A program made the position numbers and the translations under genes. From positions 1-29,818 of the forward strand of contig USPF01000028.1 in the NCBI GenBank assembly GCA_900556555.1: a DNA stretch of 29,818 bases, read 5' to 3'. The DNA comes from an uncultured Blautia sp. GTDB lineage: Bacteria > Bacillota > Clostridia > Lachnospirales > Lachnospiraceae. A model generated the notes under the pieces. It saw only the letters and a list, made by a program, of their open reading frames with translations. It had not been told where the DNA came from and did no database searches. Positions within the stretch are counted from its first letter, which is position 1. Every line of letters begins with the position of its first letter. Of this stretch, positions 18,804-27,301 are shown piece by piece.

Positions 18804-19958
18804 ATGGAGGCATATCTGGATAATTCTGCTACTACCAGATGCTATAAGGAAGTAGCGGATATTGTGGCAAAGACCATGACAGAGGATTTTGGGAATCCTT
18901 CCGCCATGCATTTAAAAGGTGTGGAGGCTGAAAAATATGTAAAAGAAGCAGCAAGTATGATTGCAAAAACTCTGAAGGTTCAGGAGAAAGAGATTTATTT
19001 TACATCCGGCGGAACAGAATCAGACAACTGGGCATTGATTGGAACTGCTCTGGCTCATCACAGACAGGGAAAACACATTATTACTACACCATTTGAGCAT
19101 GCGGCTGTTTCTGCACCCCTGGAATGGCTGTCTCAGCAGGGATTTGAAGTCACGCAGATTCCAGTAGATGATTATGGAAATCTTTGTCTGGACAAACTAA
19201 AAGATGCCATTCGTGAAGATACGATTCTGGTATCCACGATGTTTGTAAATAATGAAACAGGAGCTGTGGTGCCGGTGGAGGAAGTTGGAAGAATTGTTCA
19301 TGAAAAAAATCCAAAAACTGTTTACCATGTAGATGCTATTCAGGCTTATGGAAAATACAAGATTTATCCAAAGAAACTTGGCATTGACCTTCTGGCGGTC
19401 AGCGGACACAAGATTCATGGACCAAAGGGAATCGGTTTTCTGTATGTGAATGAAAAGATTAAATTAAATCCCCTGCTCTTGGGAGGCGGCCAGCAAAAAG
19501 GAATGCGCTCTGGTACTGATAATGTACCGGGAATCGCAGGTCTTGGAGCAGCAGCTGGCAAGATTTATGAAGATTTTGATGCAAATGTAGAACATATGCG
19601 GAGCTTGAAGCTTTATCTGGCACAGGAACTGGGAAAAATAGAACAGGTAGAGATCAATGGTCCAAGACCCAAGGAAGGTGCACCTCATATCTTAAATGTT
19701 AGTTTTTTAGGTGTCAGAAGCGAAGTGCTTCTGCATAGCCTGGAAGATATGGGAATTTATGTGTCAGCAGGAAGTGCCTGCTCCAGCCACAAACGGGCAG
19801 GAAGTGCATCCTTAGGGGCACTCAGGCTGTCTCCGGAAAGAAAGGAATCTGCTATCCGTTTCAGCTTCTGCGAATTTACCACAAAAGAAGAAATAGACTA
19901 TACATTGGAAGCTCTCAGAAAATTGCTTCCAATGCTGCGGCGATATGCCAGAAAATAG
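18804..19958 (+). CDS. Cysteine desulfurase (NifS/IscS family)
   Basis: 384-residue PLP enzyme that takes sulfur from cysteine as a protein persulfide. The start MEAYLDNSATTRCYKEV is typical. The PLP lysine is Lys203 in SGHKIHGPKGIGFLYV; the sulfur-accepting Cys326 lies in SAGSACSSHKRAGS, a short-loop arrangement. Other marks are TSGGTESDNWAL, HVDAIQAYGK and RSGTDNVPGIAGLG. thiI follows 12 bases downstream, the same pairing as the dedicated NifZ-ThiI of Bacillus subtilis, so its main client is probably ThiI. Iron-sulfur cluster assembly is a possible second role. Confidence 0.93.
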   Translation: MEAYLDNSATTRCYKEVADIVAKTMTEDFGNPSAMHLKGVEAEKYVKEAASMIAKTLKVQEKEIYFTSGGTESDNWALIGTALAHHRQGKHIITTPFEHAAVSAPLEWLSQQGFEVTQIPVDDYGNLCLDKLKDAIREDTILVSTMFVNNETGAVVPVEEVGRIVHEKNPKTVYHVDAIQAYGKYKIYPKKLGIDLLAVSGHKIHGPKGIGFLYVNEKIKLNPLLLGGGQQKGMRSGTDNVPGIAGLGAAAGKIYEDFDANVEHMRSLKLYLAQELGKIEQVEINGPRPKEGAPHILNVSFLGVRSEVLLHSLEDMGIYVSAGSACSSHKRAGSASLGALRLSPERKESAIRFSFCEFTTKEEIDYTLEALRKLLPMLRRYARK

Positions 19959-19970
19959 AGAGGATAAGAT

Positions 19971-21152
19971 ATGTATAAAGCATTTTTAATTAAGTATGCA
20001 GAGATTGCCATTAAAGGGAAAAACCGTTATATTTTTGAAGACGCTCTGGTGGCACAGATTAAATATCAGTTGCGGAATGTAGAAGGCAGCTTCCGCATTG
20101 CAAAAGAGTCAGGACGTATTTTTGTATATGCCAATGATGAATTTGATTATGAAGAAACTGTGGAGGCCTTAAAGCGTGTTTTCGGTATCTTCAGCATCTG
20201 CCCTGCAGTCGTTCTGGAAGACGAAGGGTTTGAGAAACTGGCAGAGGATGTTTCCAACTATGTCAAGAAACTCTACGGGGATAAGGAACTGACCTTCAAG
20301 GTAAATACCAGAAGAAATAAAAAAGCATATCCAATGCAATCCATGGAAGTAAGCAGTGAGCTGGGGGCTGTGATTTTGGACACTTGCCCGAATATGAAAG
20401 TGGATGTACACCACCCGGATGTTTTTGTAAACGTAGAAATCCGGAATAAAATTTATTTATATTCAGAAAATATACCTGGACCTGGCGGAATGCCTCTTGG
20501 AACGAATGGAAGTGCCATGCTTCTTCTTTCCGGCGGAATCGACAGTCCGGTTGCAGGTTACATGATCGCAAAACGCGGGGTTAAGATTGACGCCGTATAT
20601 TTCCATGCTCCGCCATATACCAGTGAGAGGGCGAAACAAAAGGTTGTAGACCTGGCAAAACTGGTGGCAAAATATAGTGGTCCAATCCGTCTCCATGTGG
20701 TGAATTTTACAGATATCCAGCTTTATATTTACGATAAATGTCCACATGAAGAATTAACCATCATTATGCGACGCTATATGATGAAGATTGCAGAAACGTT
20801 TGCAAAACAGGATGGAAGTTTAGGACTGATCACAGGAGAAAGTATCGGACAGGTTGCAAGTCAGACCATTCACAGTCTGGCAGCGACAAATGAAGTTTGT
20901 ACTATGCCGGTATTCCGCCCTGTTATCGGATTTGACAAACAGGAAATCGTGGATGTGGCTTTGAAAATCAATACTTACGAAACATCGATTCTTCCGTTTG
21001 AAGATTGCTGTACGATTTTCGTGGCAAAACATCCGGTGACAAAGCCTAATCTTCAGGCAATTAAACGTTCCGAAGAAAAGCTTCAGGATAAGATTGAAGA
21101 AATGATGAAGGAGGCAGTGGAAACTGCAGAGACTATCATTTGTGAAGGATAA
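19971..21152 (+). CDS. thiI: tRNA 4-thiouridine synthase ThiI, short form
   Basis: 393-residue enzyme that adenylates and thiolates U8 of tRNA. The N-terminal ferredoxin-like and THUMP domains span about 1-170. The PP-loop ATPase motif is SGGIDS (187-192), followed by the family segments RGVKIDAVYFHAPPYTS, LITGESIGQVASQT and NEVCTMPVFRPVIGFDK. The E. coli C-terminal rhodanese domain is absent, so sulfur must pass directly from the desulfurase encoded just upstream. The C-terminal segment has a Cys-Cys pair (EDCCTIFVAKHP). In some bacteria ThiI also feeds thiamin synthesis; with no rhodanese domain and no thiamin genes here, tRNA is the likely target. Confidence 0.95.
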   Translation: MYKAFLIKYAEIAIKGKNRYIFEDALVAQIKYQLRNVEGSFRIAKESGRIFVYANDEFDYEETVEALKRVFGIFSICPAVVLEDEGFEKLAEDVSNYVKKLYGDKELTFKVNTRRNKKAYPMQSMEVSSELGAVILDTCPNMKVDVHHPDVFVNVEIRNKIYLYSENIPGPGGMPLGTNGSAMLLLSGGIDSPVAGYMIAKRGVKIDAVYFHAPPYTSERAKQKVVDLAKLVAKYSGPIRLHVVNFTDIQLYIYDKCPHEELTIIMRRYMMKIAETFAKQDGSLGLITGESIGQVASQTIHSLAATNEVCTMPVFRPVIGFDKQEIVDVALKINTYETSILPFEDCCTIFVAKHPVTKPNLQAIKRSEEKLQDKIEEMMKEAVETAETIICEG

Positions 21153-21154
21153 CA

Positions 21155-21184
21155 AAAAGGGAAGCTGTGCTTGCACGGCTTCCC
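21155..21184 (-). terminator. Terminator of the HPr-like gene
   Basis: GGGAAGC-T-GTGC-TT-GCAC-G-GCTTCCC hairpin (21159-21184). The A run on its left becomes a T run on the minus strand, so it serves mainly the minus-strand gene, and may also slow transcription leaving thiI. Confidence 0.75.
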
Positions 21185-21216
21185 AATAAAATCTTGTGTA
21201 TAGTCTGTTGGAATAC

Positions 21217-21453
21217 TTAGTCAACCAGGTATGGTTTCAGAGTAACCAGAATTTCATCTAAAGCTGCATCTGTTGCATGGATGTTTAAGTCAATAGATTT
21301 AGATAAATCTAAAGAGAAGATACCCATGATAGATTTTGCGTCGATTACGTATCTTCCGGAAACTAAATCAAAGTCATAATCAAATTTTGTGATTTCGTTT
21401 ACAAAAGATTTAACTTTGTCAATAGAATTGAGTGAAATTTTAACTGTTTTCAT
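21217..21453 (-). CDS. HPr/Crh-like protein lacking His15
   Basis: 78-residue protein with an HPr fold signature: AKSIMGIFSLDLS aligns with KSIMGVMSLGI of HPr, including the regulatory serine (Ser41 here, Ser46 in HPr), and KFDYDFDL aligns with KYDADVNL. The catalytic GLHARPA block is gone; the aligned positions read NSIDKV, with no His or Arg, so it cannot carry phosphate from PTS enzyme I to sugar permeases at that site. The only His is residue 59 or so, in NIHATDAA. That makes it analogous to Bacillus Crh, which also lost His15 and acts with CcpA after HPr-kinase phosphorylation. A strong GGGAGGA site precedes the start. It lies alone on the minus strand between thiI and mtaB. Confidence 0.75.
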   Translation of the reverse strand: MKTVKISLNSIDKVKSFVNEITKFDYDFDLVSGRYVIDAKSIMGIFSLDLSKSIDLNIHATDAALDEILVTLKPYLVD

Positions 21454-21504
21454 GAAAAAAATCCTCCCTAATATCAGATTTTGTATTTGCTTTTTACAAG
21501 GATA

Positions 21505-21533
21505 ATGTTACCGTTTATGGTAAAAAAAGTCAA
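21505..21533 (-). promoter_or_regulatory. Promoter of the HPr-like gene with internal dyad
   Basis: On the minus strand TTGACT (21533-21528), 17-base spacer, TAACAT (21510-21505). The inverted repeat TTACC-N6-GGTAA (21508-21523) lies across the spacer and -10, a plausible repressor site. Confidence 0.55.
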
Positions 21534-21615
21534 TATCAAAAAAAGAGAAAAAACAGGAGGAGATTGAAAACAGTTCGGTAAAACGCTAAAGGATTAAAAA
21601 ATAAGGATAAAAATT

Positions 21616-22926
21616 ATGAAAAAAACAGTAGCCCTGCACAATTTAGGATGCAAAGTAAATGCTTATGAGATGGAGGCAATGGAACAGATGCTGGCAGATG
21701 CCGGATATGAAATTGTTCCTTTTGCCCCGGGAGCAGATGTATATATTATCAATACCTGCACAGTAACAAACATTGCGGACAGGAAATCAAGGCAGATGCT
21801 TCACAAAGCCAGAAAGATGAACCCAGATGCCATTGTCATTGCAGCAGGATGTTATGTACAGGCCCAGAAAGATATGGGAAACATTGATGATGCCATAGAT
21901 ATTGTATTGGGAAACAATCGGAAACAGGATTTGCTTTTTGTATTGGAGCATTACAAAAAAGGAAATGGACAGGAGAAAGATATACTGGATTTGGAAAAAC
22001 CAGTGGAATATGAATCATTGCAGTTGTCCAGCACAGGAGAACACACAAGAGCATATTTAAAAGTTCAGGATGGATGTAATCAGTTCTGCAGTTATTGTAT
22101 TATTCCTTATGTAAGAGGCCGGGTACGCAGCAGAAAAAGAGAGGATGTACTGGAAGAAGTCAGAAGATTGACAGAGCATGGATATCAGGAGTTCGTTCTC
22201 ACCGGAATCCATCTTAGTTCTTATGGAGTAGATTGTGATGATAGCCTTCTGGGTCTGATTCAGGCGGTACATGAGATTTCTGGTGTAAAGAGAATCCGTC
22301 TTGGTTCTTTGGAGCCGAGAATCATCACAGAAGAGTTTGCAAAGACAATCGGAAGCCTTCCAAAAATCTGCCCACATTTCCACCTCTCTCTTCAGAGCGG
22401 CTGTGATGAGACATTGAAGAGAATGAACCGCCATTACACAGCAGAGGAATATTTAAAAGGATGTGAGCTGTTAAGAAAATATTTTGAAAATCCGGCACTT
22501 ACTACAGATGTTATCGTGGGATTTCCACAGGAATCAGAAGAAGAATTTCAGGAATCCAAGGCAATGATTGAGAAGGCAGATTTTTACGAGACACATATTT
22601 TTAAATATTCCAGAAGACAGGGAACAAGGGCAGACCGCATGGAAGGACAGATTCCGGAACAGGTGAAAACACAGAGGAGTCATACCCTGATCGAACTGGG
22701 AAATATCCATAAGAAAAAATATATGGAAAAATTTATTGGAAAAGAAGTAGAAATACTTTTTGAAGAACAGTGCAGCATTCATGGAAAAACCTATTGGACT
22801 GGATATACAAAGGAATATTTAAAAGTTGCAGCAGAATCGGAAGAAAATCTTGAAAATCAGATAAAAGTAGGACAGATTTTGGGATTCCTGGAGGAAGGGA
22901 CTTTCATTTGCACAATAAATAGTTGA
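21616..22926 (+). CDS. mtaB: tRNA (t6A37) methylthiotransferase MtaB
   Basis: 436-residue radical-SAM enzyme that converts t6A37 to ms2t6A37 in tRNAs reading ANN codons. The N-terminal UPF0004 domain begins LHNLGCKVNAYEMEAMEQ and includes NTCTVTNIADRKSRQ and AAGCYVQ, supplying cysteines for the auxiliary cluster. The radical-SAM triad is CNQFCSYC (Cys154, 158, 161). A TRAM domain forms the end (KEVEILFEEQ onward). KVNAYE and the length separate it from MiaB and RimO. The intergenic region upstream also carries the divergent HPr-like promoter. AAGGAT lies before the ATG. Confidence 0.95.
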   Translation: MKKTVALHNLGCKVNAYEMEAMEQMLADAGYEIVPFAPGADVYIINTCTVTNIADRKSRQMLHKARKMNPDAIVIAAGCYVQAQKDMGNIDDAIDIVLGNNRKQDLLFVLEHYKKGNGQEKDILDLEKPVEYESLQLSSTGEHTRAYLKVQDGCNQFCSYCIIPYVRGRVRSRKREDVLEEVRRLTEHGYQEFVLTGIHLSSYGVDCDDSLLGLIQAVHEISGVKRIRLGSLEPRIITEEFAKTIGSLPKICPHFHLSLQSGCDETLKRMNRHYTAEEYLKGCELLRKYFENPALTTDVIVGFPQESEEEFQESKAMIEKADFYETHIFKYSRRQGTRADRMEGQIPEQVKTQRSHTLIELGNIHKKKYMEKFIGKEVEILFEEQCSIHGKTYWTGYTKEYLKVAAESEENLENQIKVGQILGFLEEGTFICTINS

Positions 22927-22951
22927 ATTTCCAACGAAGATATATTAGAAT
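22923..22951 (+). promoter_or_regulatory. Promoter of the ireB-ruvX block
   Basis: TTGAAT (22923-22928), 17-base spacer, TAGAAT (22946-22951), overlapping the last codon region of mtaB and about 50 bases before ireB. Confidence 0.6.
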
Positions 22952-22999
22952 AGGTTTATAGTTGCAGTAGTAGAATGGAAAGATAAGGGCGTGAATAGT

Positions 23000-23269
23000 A
23001 TGGCAAATTTAGAAAGTACACAATATTTTAATGTAAAGACAGACCCGGCAGTGCGTGTGAAAGAGGTTCTGGATCTGGTATATAATGCTATGGCTGAAAA
23101 GGGATATAATCCTGTAAATCAGATTGTAGGTTATATTATGTCAGGAGACCCTACTTACATTACCAGCCATAAAGGTGCCAGAAGTACGATTATGAAGGTG
23201 GAGCGTGACGAGCTGGTCGAGGAATTACTGAAAGAATATATTAAGAACAAGTCCTGGAAGAGAGACTAA
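23000..23269 (+). CDS. ireB: IreB family regulatory protein (DUF965)
   Basis: 89-residue protein of the IreB family, named after the Enterococcus faecalis substrate of the Ser/Thr kinase IreK that tunes intrinsic cephalosporin resistance. Family-typical segments are TQYFNVK near the N-terminus, ALxEKGYNPVNQIVGYI-like residues (here AMAEKGYNPVNQIVGYIMSG), DPTYITSHKGAR and the terminal ELLKEYI. I place the start at ATG 23000, nine bases after AGGGC, rather than GTG 22991, which has no room for a ribosome site. It heads a block with ruvX three bases downstream, an arrangement conserved in Firmicutes. Confidence 0.93.
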   Translation: MANLESTQYFNVKTDPAVRVKEVLDLVYNAMAEKGYNPVNQIVGYIMSGDPTYITSHKGARSTIMKVERDELVEELLKEYIKNKSWKRD

Positions 23270-23272
23270 CCT

Positions 23273-23707
23273 ATGAGGATTATGGGGTTAGATTACGGCT
23301 CAAAGACCATAGGGGTAGCTGTCAGTGACCCCTTAGGGCTTACAGCTCAGGGCGTGGAAATCATCAGGAGAGAAGAAGAAAATAAACTGAGAAAATCTTT
23401 GCGTAGAATTGAAGAATTAGTGAAACAATATGAAGTAGAAGAACTTGTACTGGGATTTCCTAAGAATATGAACAATACCATTGGGGAACGGGCCGAGAAA
23501 TCGCTGCAGCTAAAAGAAACCTTAGAAAAAAGATTAGGGCTGCCCGTTGTCATGTGGGATGAACGGCTTACCACTGTAGAGGCCAACCGTACATTGATGG
23601 AAACTGGTGTGCGGAGAGAGAACAGAGGGAAATATGTGGATATGATAGCTGCTGTATTTATTTTACAGGGCTATTTAGATGCAAAAGCAAACCCGGGTAC
23701 ACTTTGA
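23273..23707 (+). CDS. ruvX: Putative pre-16S rRNA nuclease / Holliday junction resolvase RuvX (YqgF)
   Basis: 144-residue RNase H-fold protein. Asp7 in [16 protein letters not shown], the [14 protein letters not shown] loop, the DERLTT motif and Asp in [16 protein letters not shown] match the YqgF catalytic plan. Members process the 5' end of 16S rRNA in E. coli and were earlier proposed as alternative Holliday junction resolvases; which applies here cannot be seen. It lies three bases after ireB. The usual third member, a DUF1292 gene, follows after 82 bases. Confidence 0.95.
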   Translation: MRIMGLDYGSKTIGVAVSDPLGLTAQGVEIIRREEENKLRKSLRRIEELVKQYEVEELVLGFPKNMNNTIGERAEKSLQLKETLEKRLGLPVVMWDERLTTVEANRTLMETGVRRENRGKYVDMIAAVFILQGYLDAKANPGTL

Positions 23708-23789
23708 TTGTTGCCATTTATGGCTGAAACGAGCGTGTCTCCGGGTTATGTGTATGCCCGAAAAATAAAGAAAGAGAAAGGACGAGAAC

Positions 23790-24056
23790 ATGGAAACAGT
23801 AATTTTTGATGGAGAAGACGGAACAGAATTAGAATTTGGTATTTTGGAGCAGACAAGAGTAGGAGGAATCAACTATCTTTTAGTAATTGATCCGGAAGAA
23901 AACGATGAAGAGAACGGAAGTGCAGCATACATTCTGAAAGATATCTCAAAAGACGGAGATGAGGAAGGCTGTTATGTATTCGTGGAAGATGACACAGAAT
24001 ATGATGCAGTTTATAAAGTGTTCGAAGCCATGCTGGAAGATATTGATTTTGAATAA
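23790..24056 (+). CDS. DUF1292 family protein (YrzB-like)
   Basis: 88-residue acidic protein of the DUF1292 family. The start TVIFDGEDGTELEFGILEQT, the central YLLVIDPEE and the tail YKVFEAMLEDIDFE are typical. It is usually encoded beside ireB and ruvX, as here; the function is unknown. AGAAAGGACG precedes the start. RNase J follows after 54 bases. Confidence 0.9.
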   Translation: METVIFDGEDGTELEFGILEQTRVGGINYLLVIDPEENDEENGSAAYILKDISKDGDEEGCYVFVEDDTEYDAVYKVFEAMLEDIDFE

Positions 24057-24110
24057 CTGAGTCTGACTGACAGCAAATGAAATTGGAACGGAAAATTTGG
24101 AGGAAAAACA

Positions 24111-25778
24111 TTGAAAAAGCATAATAACGGAAAATTGAAAATCATTCCATTGGGCGGACTGGAACAGATTGGAATGAACATTACTGCCTTTGAATACGAA
24201 GACAGTATCGTCGTGGTAGACTGCGGTCTTTCTTTCCCAGAGGACGATATGCTGGGAATCGACCTGGTTATCCCGGATGTAACATATTTAAAAGAAAATA
24301 TTAACAAAGTCAAAGGGTTTGTGATCACCCATGGTCATGAGGACCACATCGGAGCACTTCCTTACATTCTGAGAGATATTAATGTGCCTATTTATGCTAC
24401 AAAGCTGACAATAGGTTTGATTGATAACAAATTAAAAGAACACAATTTATTAAGAACAACGAAACGAAAAGTAATCAAACACGGGCAGTCTATTAATCTT
24501 GGCTGCTTCCGTATTGAGTTTATAAAGACAAACCACAGTATTCAGGATGCTTCTGCACTGGCTATCTATTCTCCCGCCGGAACCGTTATCCATACAGGAG
24601 ACTTTAAGGTGGATTACACACCGGTATTCGGAGACGCCATTGATTTGCAGAGATTTGCAGAGATTGGGAAAAAAGGTGTTCTGGCCTTGATGTGTGACAG
24701 TACCAATGCGGAGAGAAAAGGTTTTACCATGTCAGAGAGAACCGTGGGAAGAACATTTGACAATATTTTTGCAGAGCATAAGAGTACCAGAATTATTATT
24801 GCGACTTTCGCATCCAATGTAGACCGTGTACAGCAGATTATCAATTCTGCCTATAAATACGGAAGAAAAGTAGCGGTGGAAGGCCGCAGTATGGTGAATG
24901 TCATCAGTACAGCAGCAGAGCTGGGATATCTTCAGATTCCGGATAAAACCCTGGTGGATATTGACCAGATTAAGAATTATCCTGATGAACAGGTGGTGCT
25001 GATCACCACAGGAAGCCAGGGAGAATCCATGGCGGCATTGTCCAGAATGGCAGCTAATATTCACAAAAAAGTAACCATCAAACCGAATGATACCATTATT
25101 TTCAGCTCCAATCCGATTCCCGGAAATGAAAAGGCAGTATCAAAGGTCATCAATGAACTGAGCCGCAAGGGCGCAGATGTTATTTTCCAGGATGCCCATG
25201 TATCAGGCCATGCATGCCAGGAAGAGATTAAACTGATCTATTCCCTGGTAAAACCGAAATATGCAGTACCGGTTCATGGTGAATACAGACATTTGAAAGC
25301 TCAGGCAGGAATTGCAAGGGAATTAGGAATTCCAAAAGAAAATATTTTCATTCTGTCTTCAGGAGATGTGCTGGAATTAAATGAAGAAGAACCGGCAGCA
25401 GTAACACAGAAAGTACGTACCGGTGCAATCCTGGTAGACGGACTTGGTGTTGGAGATGTTGGAAACATTGTATTAAGAGACCGCCAGCATCTGGCAGAAG
25501 ACGGAATTATGATCGTTGTGCTGACACTGGAAAAATACAGTAGCAGACTACTGGCAGGTCCTGATATTGTGTCAAGAGGATTTGTGTATGTGCGGGAGTC
25601 TGAGGACTTAATGGATGAGGCAAGAATTGTTGTAGAAGATGCTATTGACATCTGTTTGGACAAACATATTACAGACTGGGGAAAAATTAAGAATATTATC
25701 AAAGATTCACTGGGTGAATTTTTATGGAAACGTACCAAGAGAAATCCGATGATTCTGCCGATTATCATGGAGGCATAA
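24111..25778 (+). CDS. rnj: Ribonuclease J
   Basis: 555-residue metallo-beta-lactamase/beta-CASP nuclease with 5'-3' exonuclease and endonuclease activity, central to mRNA decay and rRNA maturation in Firmicutes. The metal-binding motif is HGHEDH (74-79); other marks are HTGDFKVDYTP, CDSTNAERKG, FASNVDRVQQI, the beta-CASP SSNPIPGNE, SGHACQEE and VPVHGEYRHLKAQ. It begins at TTG (24111), with TTGGAGG eight bases upstream; no ATG or GTG in frame fits. Whether it is the J1 or J2 type is not clear. It is followed closely by the YlbF-like gene. Confidence 0.96.
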   Translation: MKKHNNGKLKIIPLGGLEQIGMNITAFEYEDSIVVVDCGLSFPEDDMLGIDLVIPDVTYLKENINKVKGFVITHGHEDHIGALPYILRDINVPIYATKLTIGLIDNKLKEHNLLRTTKRKVIKHGQSINLGCFRIEFIKTNHSIQDASALAIYSPAGTVIHTGDFKVDYTPVFGDAIDLQRFAEIGKKGVLALMCDSTNAERKGFTMSERTVGRTFDNIFAEHKSTRIIIATFASNVDRVQQIINSAYKYGRKVAVEGRSMVNVISTAAELGYLQIPDKTLVDIDQIKNYPDEQVVLITTGSQGESMAALSRMAANIHKKVTIKPNDTIIFSSNPIPGNEKAVSKVINELSRKGADVIFQDAHVSGHACQEEIKLIYSLVKPKYAVPVHGEYRHLKAQAGIARELGIPKENIFILSSGDVLELNEEEPAAVTQKVRTGAILVDGLGVGDVGNIVLRDRQHLAEDGIMIVVLTLEKYSSRLLAGPDIVSRGFVYVRESEDLMDEARIVVEDAIDICLDKHITDWGKIKNIIKDSLGEFLWKRTKRNPMILPIIMEA

Positions 25779-25798
25779 AAAATCTTGGAGGTACACAT

Positions 25799-26140
25799 AT
25801 GAGTTTTATTGACACTTGTACAGAAATGCTGGTTTCAGCAATCAAGAATGGCAGCGTTTATAAGCAGTACTGTGCAGCTTTGGAGGCGGTGAACCAGATT
25901 CCCGGTCTGAAAGTAAAGGTAGATGAACTACGTTCTCTGAACTATCGTGTCCAGAATCAGGAGGAAGGCAATAATCTGTATGAAGCCATTGATGATTTGG
26001 AACGCAGTACAGAGGAATTGTGTAAAATTCCTGAGGTGAATCAGTTTCTGGAGGCAGAGCTGTCTTTGTGCAGACAGCTCCAGGGAATCACCACGGCTAT
26101 ACACAGGGGAATCAAACTGGATATACCGGATTTGTCATAG
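25799..26140 (+). CDS. YlbF/YmcA family protein
   Basis: 113-residue helical protein of the Com_YlbF family (PF06133). In Bacillus subtilis YlbF, YmcA and YaaT form a complex that binds RNase Y and controls mRNA maturation, competence and sporulation. Here the gene lies 20 bases after an RNase J gene, which fits an RNA-processing role. Visible are NGSVYKQYCAALEAVNQIPGL near the N-terminus and a long helix to about residue 95. I start at ATG 25799, with TTGGAGGT seven bases upstream; the frame is open back to 25724 inside RNase J but that extension is not used. Confidence 0.78.
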   Translation: MSFIDTCTEMLVSAIKNGSVYKQYCAALEAVNQIPGLKVKVDELRSLNYRVQNQEEGNNLYEAIDDLERSTEELCKIPEVNQFLEAELSLCRQLQGITTAIHRGIKLDIPDLS

Positions 26141-26155
26141 AACAAGGAGATTAAC

Positions 26156-26626
26156 ATGGGAAAACAAGTCAGAAAACAGAAAACATCATCCATTGTAGCA
26201 GGAGGATTTCTCCGTTTGGGTCTTTATCTATGTGCAGTTATTGCAGTTATCTATATCGGCAAATCTGCGTTTGACTTTGGGTATGCGATTTTTAACCAGG
26301 TGCCTATGGCAAGTGAGGAAGATGGCAGGGATATTACCGTAGTAGTGGAGAACGGAGATTCTGTTTATCAGATTGGAAAGATTCTGAAGAATAAAGGGCT
26401 CATTGAAGATGCGAAAATATTCGTTGTGCAGGAAAAACTTTCCAACTATAAGGGAAAATTACAGTCTGGAACCTATATTTTGAATACCAGCATGAATGCA
26501 GAAGAAATGATGGCAGTCCTGGCAAAAGAAGATACTGAGGGACAGCCTGATTCTACAAACGCAGCCGGTGAGACAAGAGAGGGAAGTTCAGAAGTTTCCG
26601 GTGATGAAGGAGGGGCACAGCAGTGA
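26156..26626 (+). CDS. MltG-like membrane protein without catalytic domain
   Basis: 156 residues: a basic N-terminus, one TM helix (about 17-50), then a LysM-like subdomain matching the N-terminal part of YceG/MltG endolytic transglycosylases (DITVVVENGDSVYQIGKILKNKGLI, then FVVQEKLSNYKGKLQSGTYILNTSMNAEEMMAVL). Full MltG is about 330-380 residues; the catalytic Glu-containing transglycosylase domain is missing and the protein ends in an acidic Ser/Gly tail. It occupies the place of mltG (yrrL) before trmR and the U32 gene in B. subtilis, so it is a shortened derivative rather than a stray. Its stop overlaps the trmR start (GTGA). A peptidoglycan-binding or scaffold role is inference. Confidence 0.8.
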   Translation: MGKQVRKQKTSSIVAGGFLRLGLYLCAVIAVIYIGKSAFDFGYAIFNQVPMASEEDGRDITVVVENGDSVYQIGKILKNKGLIEDAKIFVVQEKLSNYKGKLQSGTYILNTSMNAEEMMAVLAKEDTEGQPDSTNAAGETREGSSEVSGDEGGAQQ

Positions 26627-27270
26627 TTGTAGATGAGAGGATGGTCACCTATATCAATTCACTTGATAAGGGAAATACCCCTTTTCTCAATGCACTGGAG
26701 CAGGAAGCCTTAAAGAATTATGTTCCCATCATCAGAAGAGAAATGCAGAGTTTTTTGAAGGTTTTACTCCAGATAAAAGCACCACAGAGGATTCTGGAAG
26801 TGGGAACTGCGGTGGGATTTTCTACACTGCTTATGAGTACGTATGCTCCTGCAAATTGTGAGATTGTCACCATAGAAAACTATGAGAAAAGGATTCCCAT
26901 AGCCCAGCAAAATTTCAAAAAAGCTGGAAAAGAAGAGCAGATTACGCTTCTGCCGGGAGATGCACAGGAAGTTTTGAAAACGCTCACGGAACCTTTTGAT
27001 TTTATTTTTATGGATGCGGCAAAGGGGCAGTATATCAATTTTTTACCGGATGTCCTGAGACTTTTAAAACCAGGTGGTATTTTAATATCAGACAATGTAC
27101 TCCAGGATGGTGATATTATAGAATCCCATTTTGCTGTGGAGAGACGAAACCGCACGATTTATAAGAGGATGCGGGAGTATTTATACGTATTAAAACATCA
27201 TGATGAGTTAGAAACTTCCATTCTTCCTCTGGGAGATGGAGTTACCATCAGTATAAAGAAAAACAAGTGA
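26623..27270 (+). CDS. trmR: TrmR-like tRNA 5-hydroxyuridine O-methyltransferase
   Basis: 215-residue class I methyltransferase of the O-methyltransferase 3 family. Motif I is LEVGTAVGFSTLLMS, the acidic IENYEK follows, then DFIFMDAAKGQY and GGILISDNVLQDG, with metal-binding Asp residues. B. subtilis YrrM (TrmR), the neighbour of U32 genes in the same order, methylates ho5U34 to mo5U34. I accept GTG 26623 as the start, because AAGGAGGGG lies about nine bases upstream and the GTGA overlap couples it to the MltG-like gene; ATG 26641 is the alternative. The name rests on context as much as on sequence; a catechol-type methyltransferase is the fallback. Confidence 0.85.
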   Translation: MIVDERMVTYINSLDKGNTPFLNALEQEALKNYVPIIRREMQSFLKVLLQIKAPQRILEVGTAVGFSTLLMSTYAPANCEIVTIENYEKRIPIAQQNFKKAGKEEQITLLPGDAQEVLKTLTEPFDFIFMDAAKGQYINFLPDVLRLLKPGGILISDNVLQDGDIIESHFAVERRNRTIYKRMREYLYVLKHHDELETSILPLGDGVTISIKKNK

Positions 27271-27301
27271 AGTAAGATAGAGAAAGAGCAGGAGAAGATT
27301 T

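Noticed and set aside
21552..21578. Five-codon leader peptide (TTG start) before mtaB
   Set aside because: It has a good AGGAGGAG site but no attenuator-like pairing or codon bias that would give it a role.
25724..25798. Extended start of the YlbF-like gene inside RNase J
   Set aside because: A good ribosome site precedes ATG 25799 and the added residues are simply RNase J codons in another frame.
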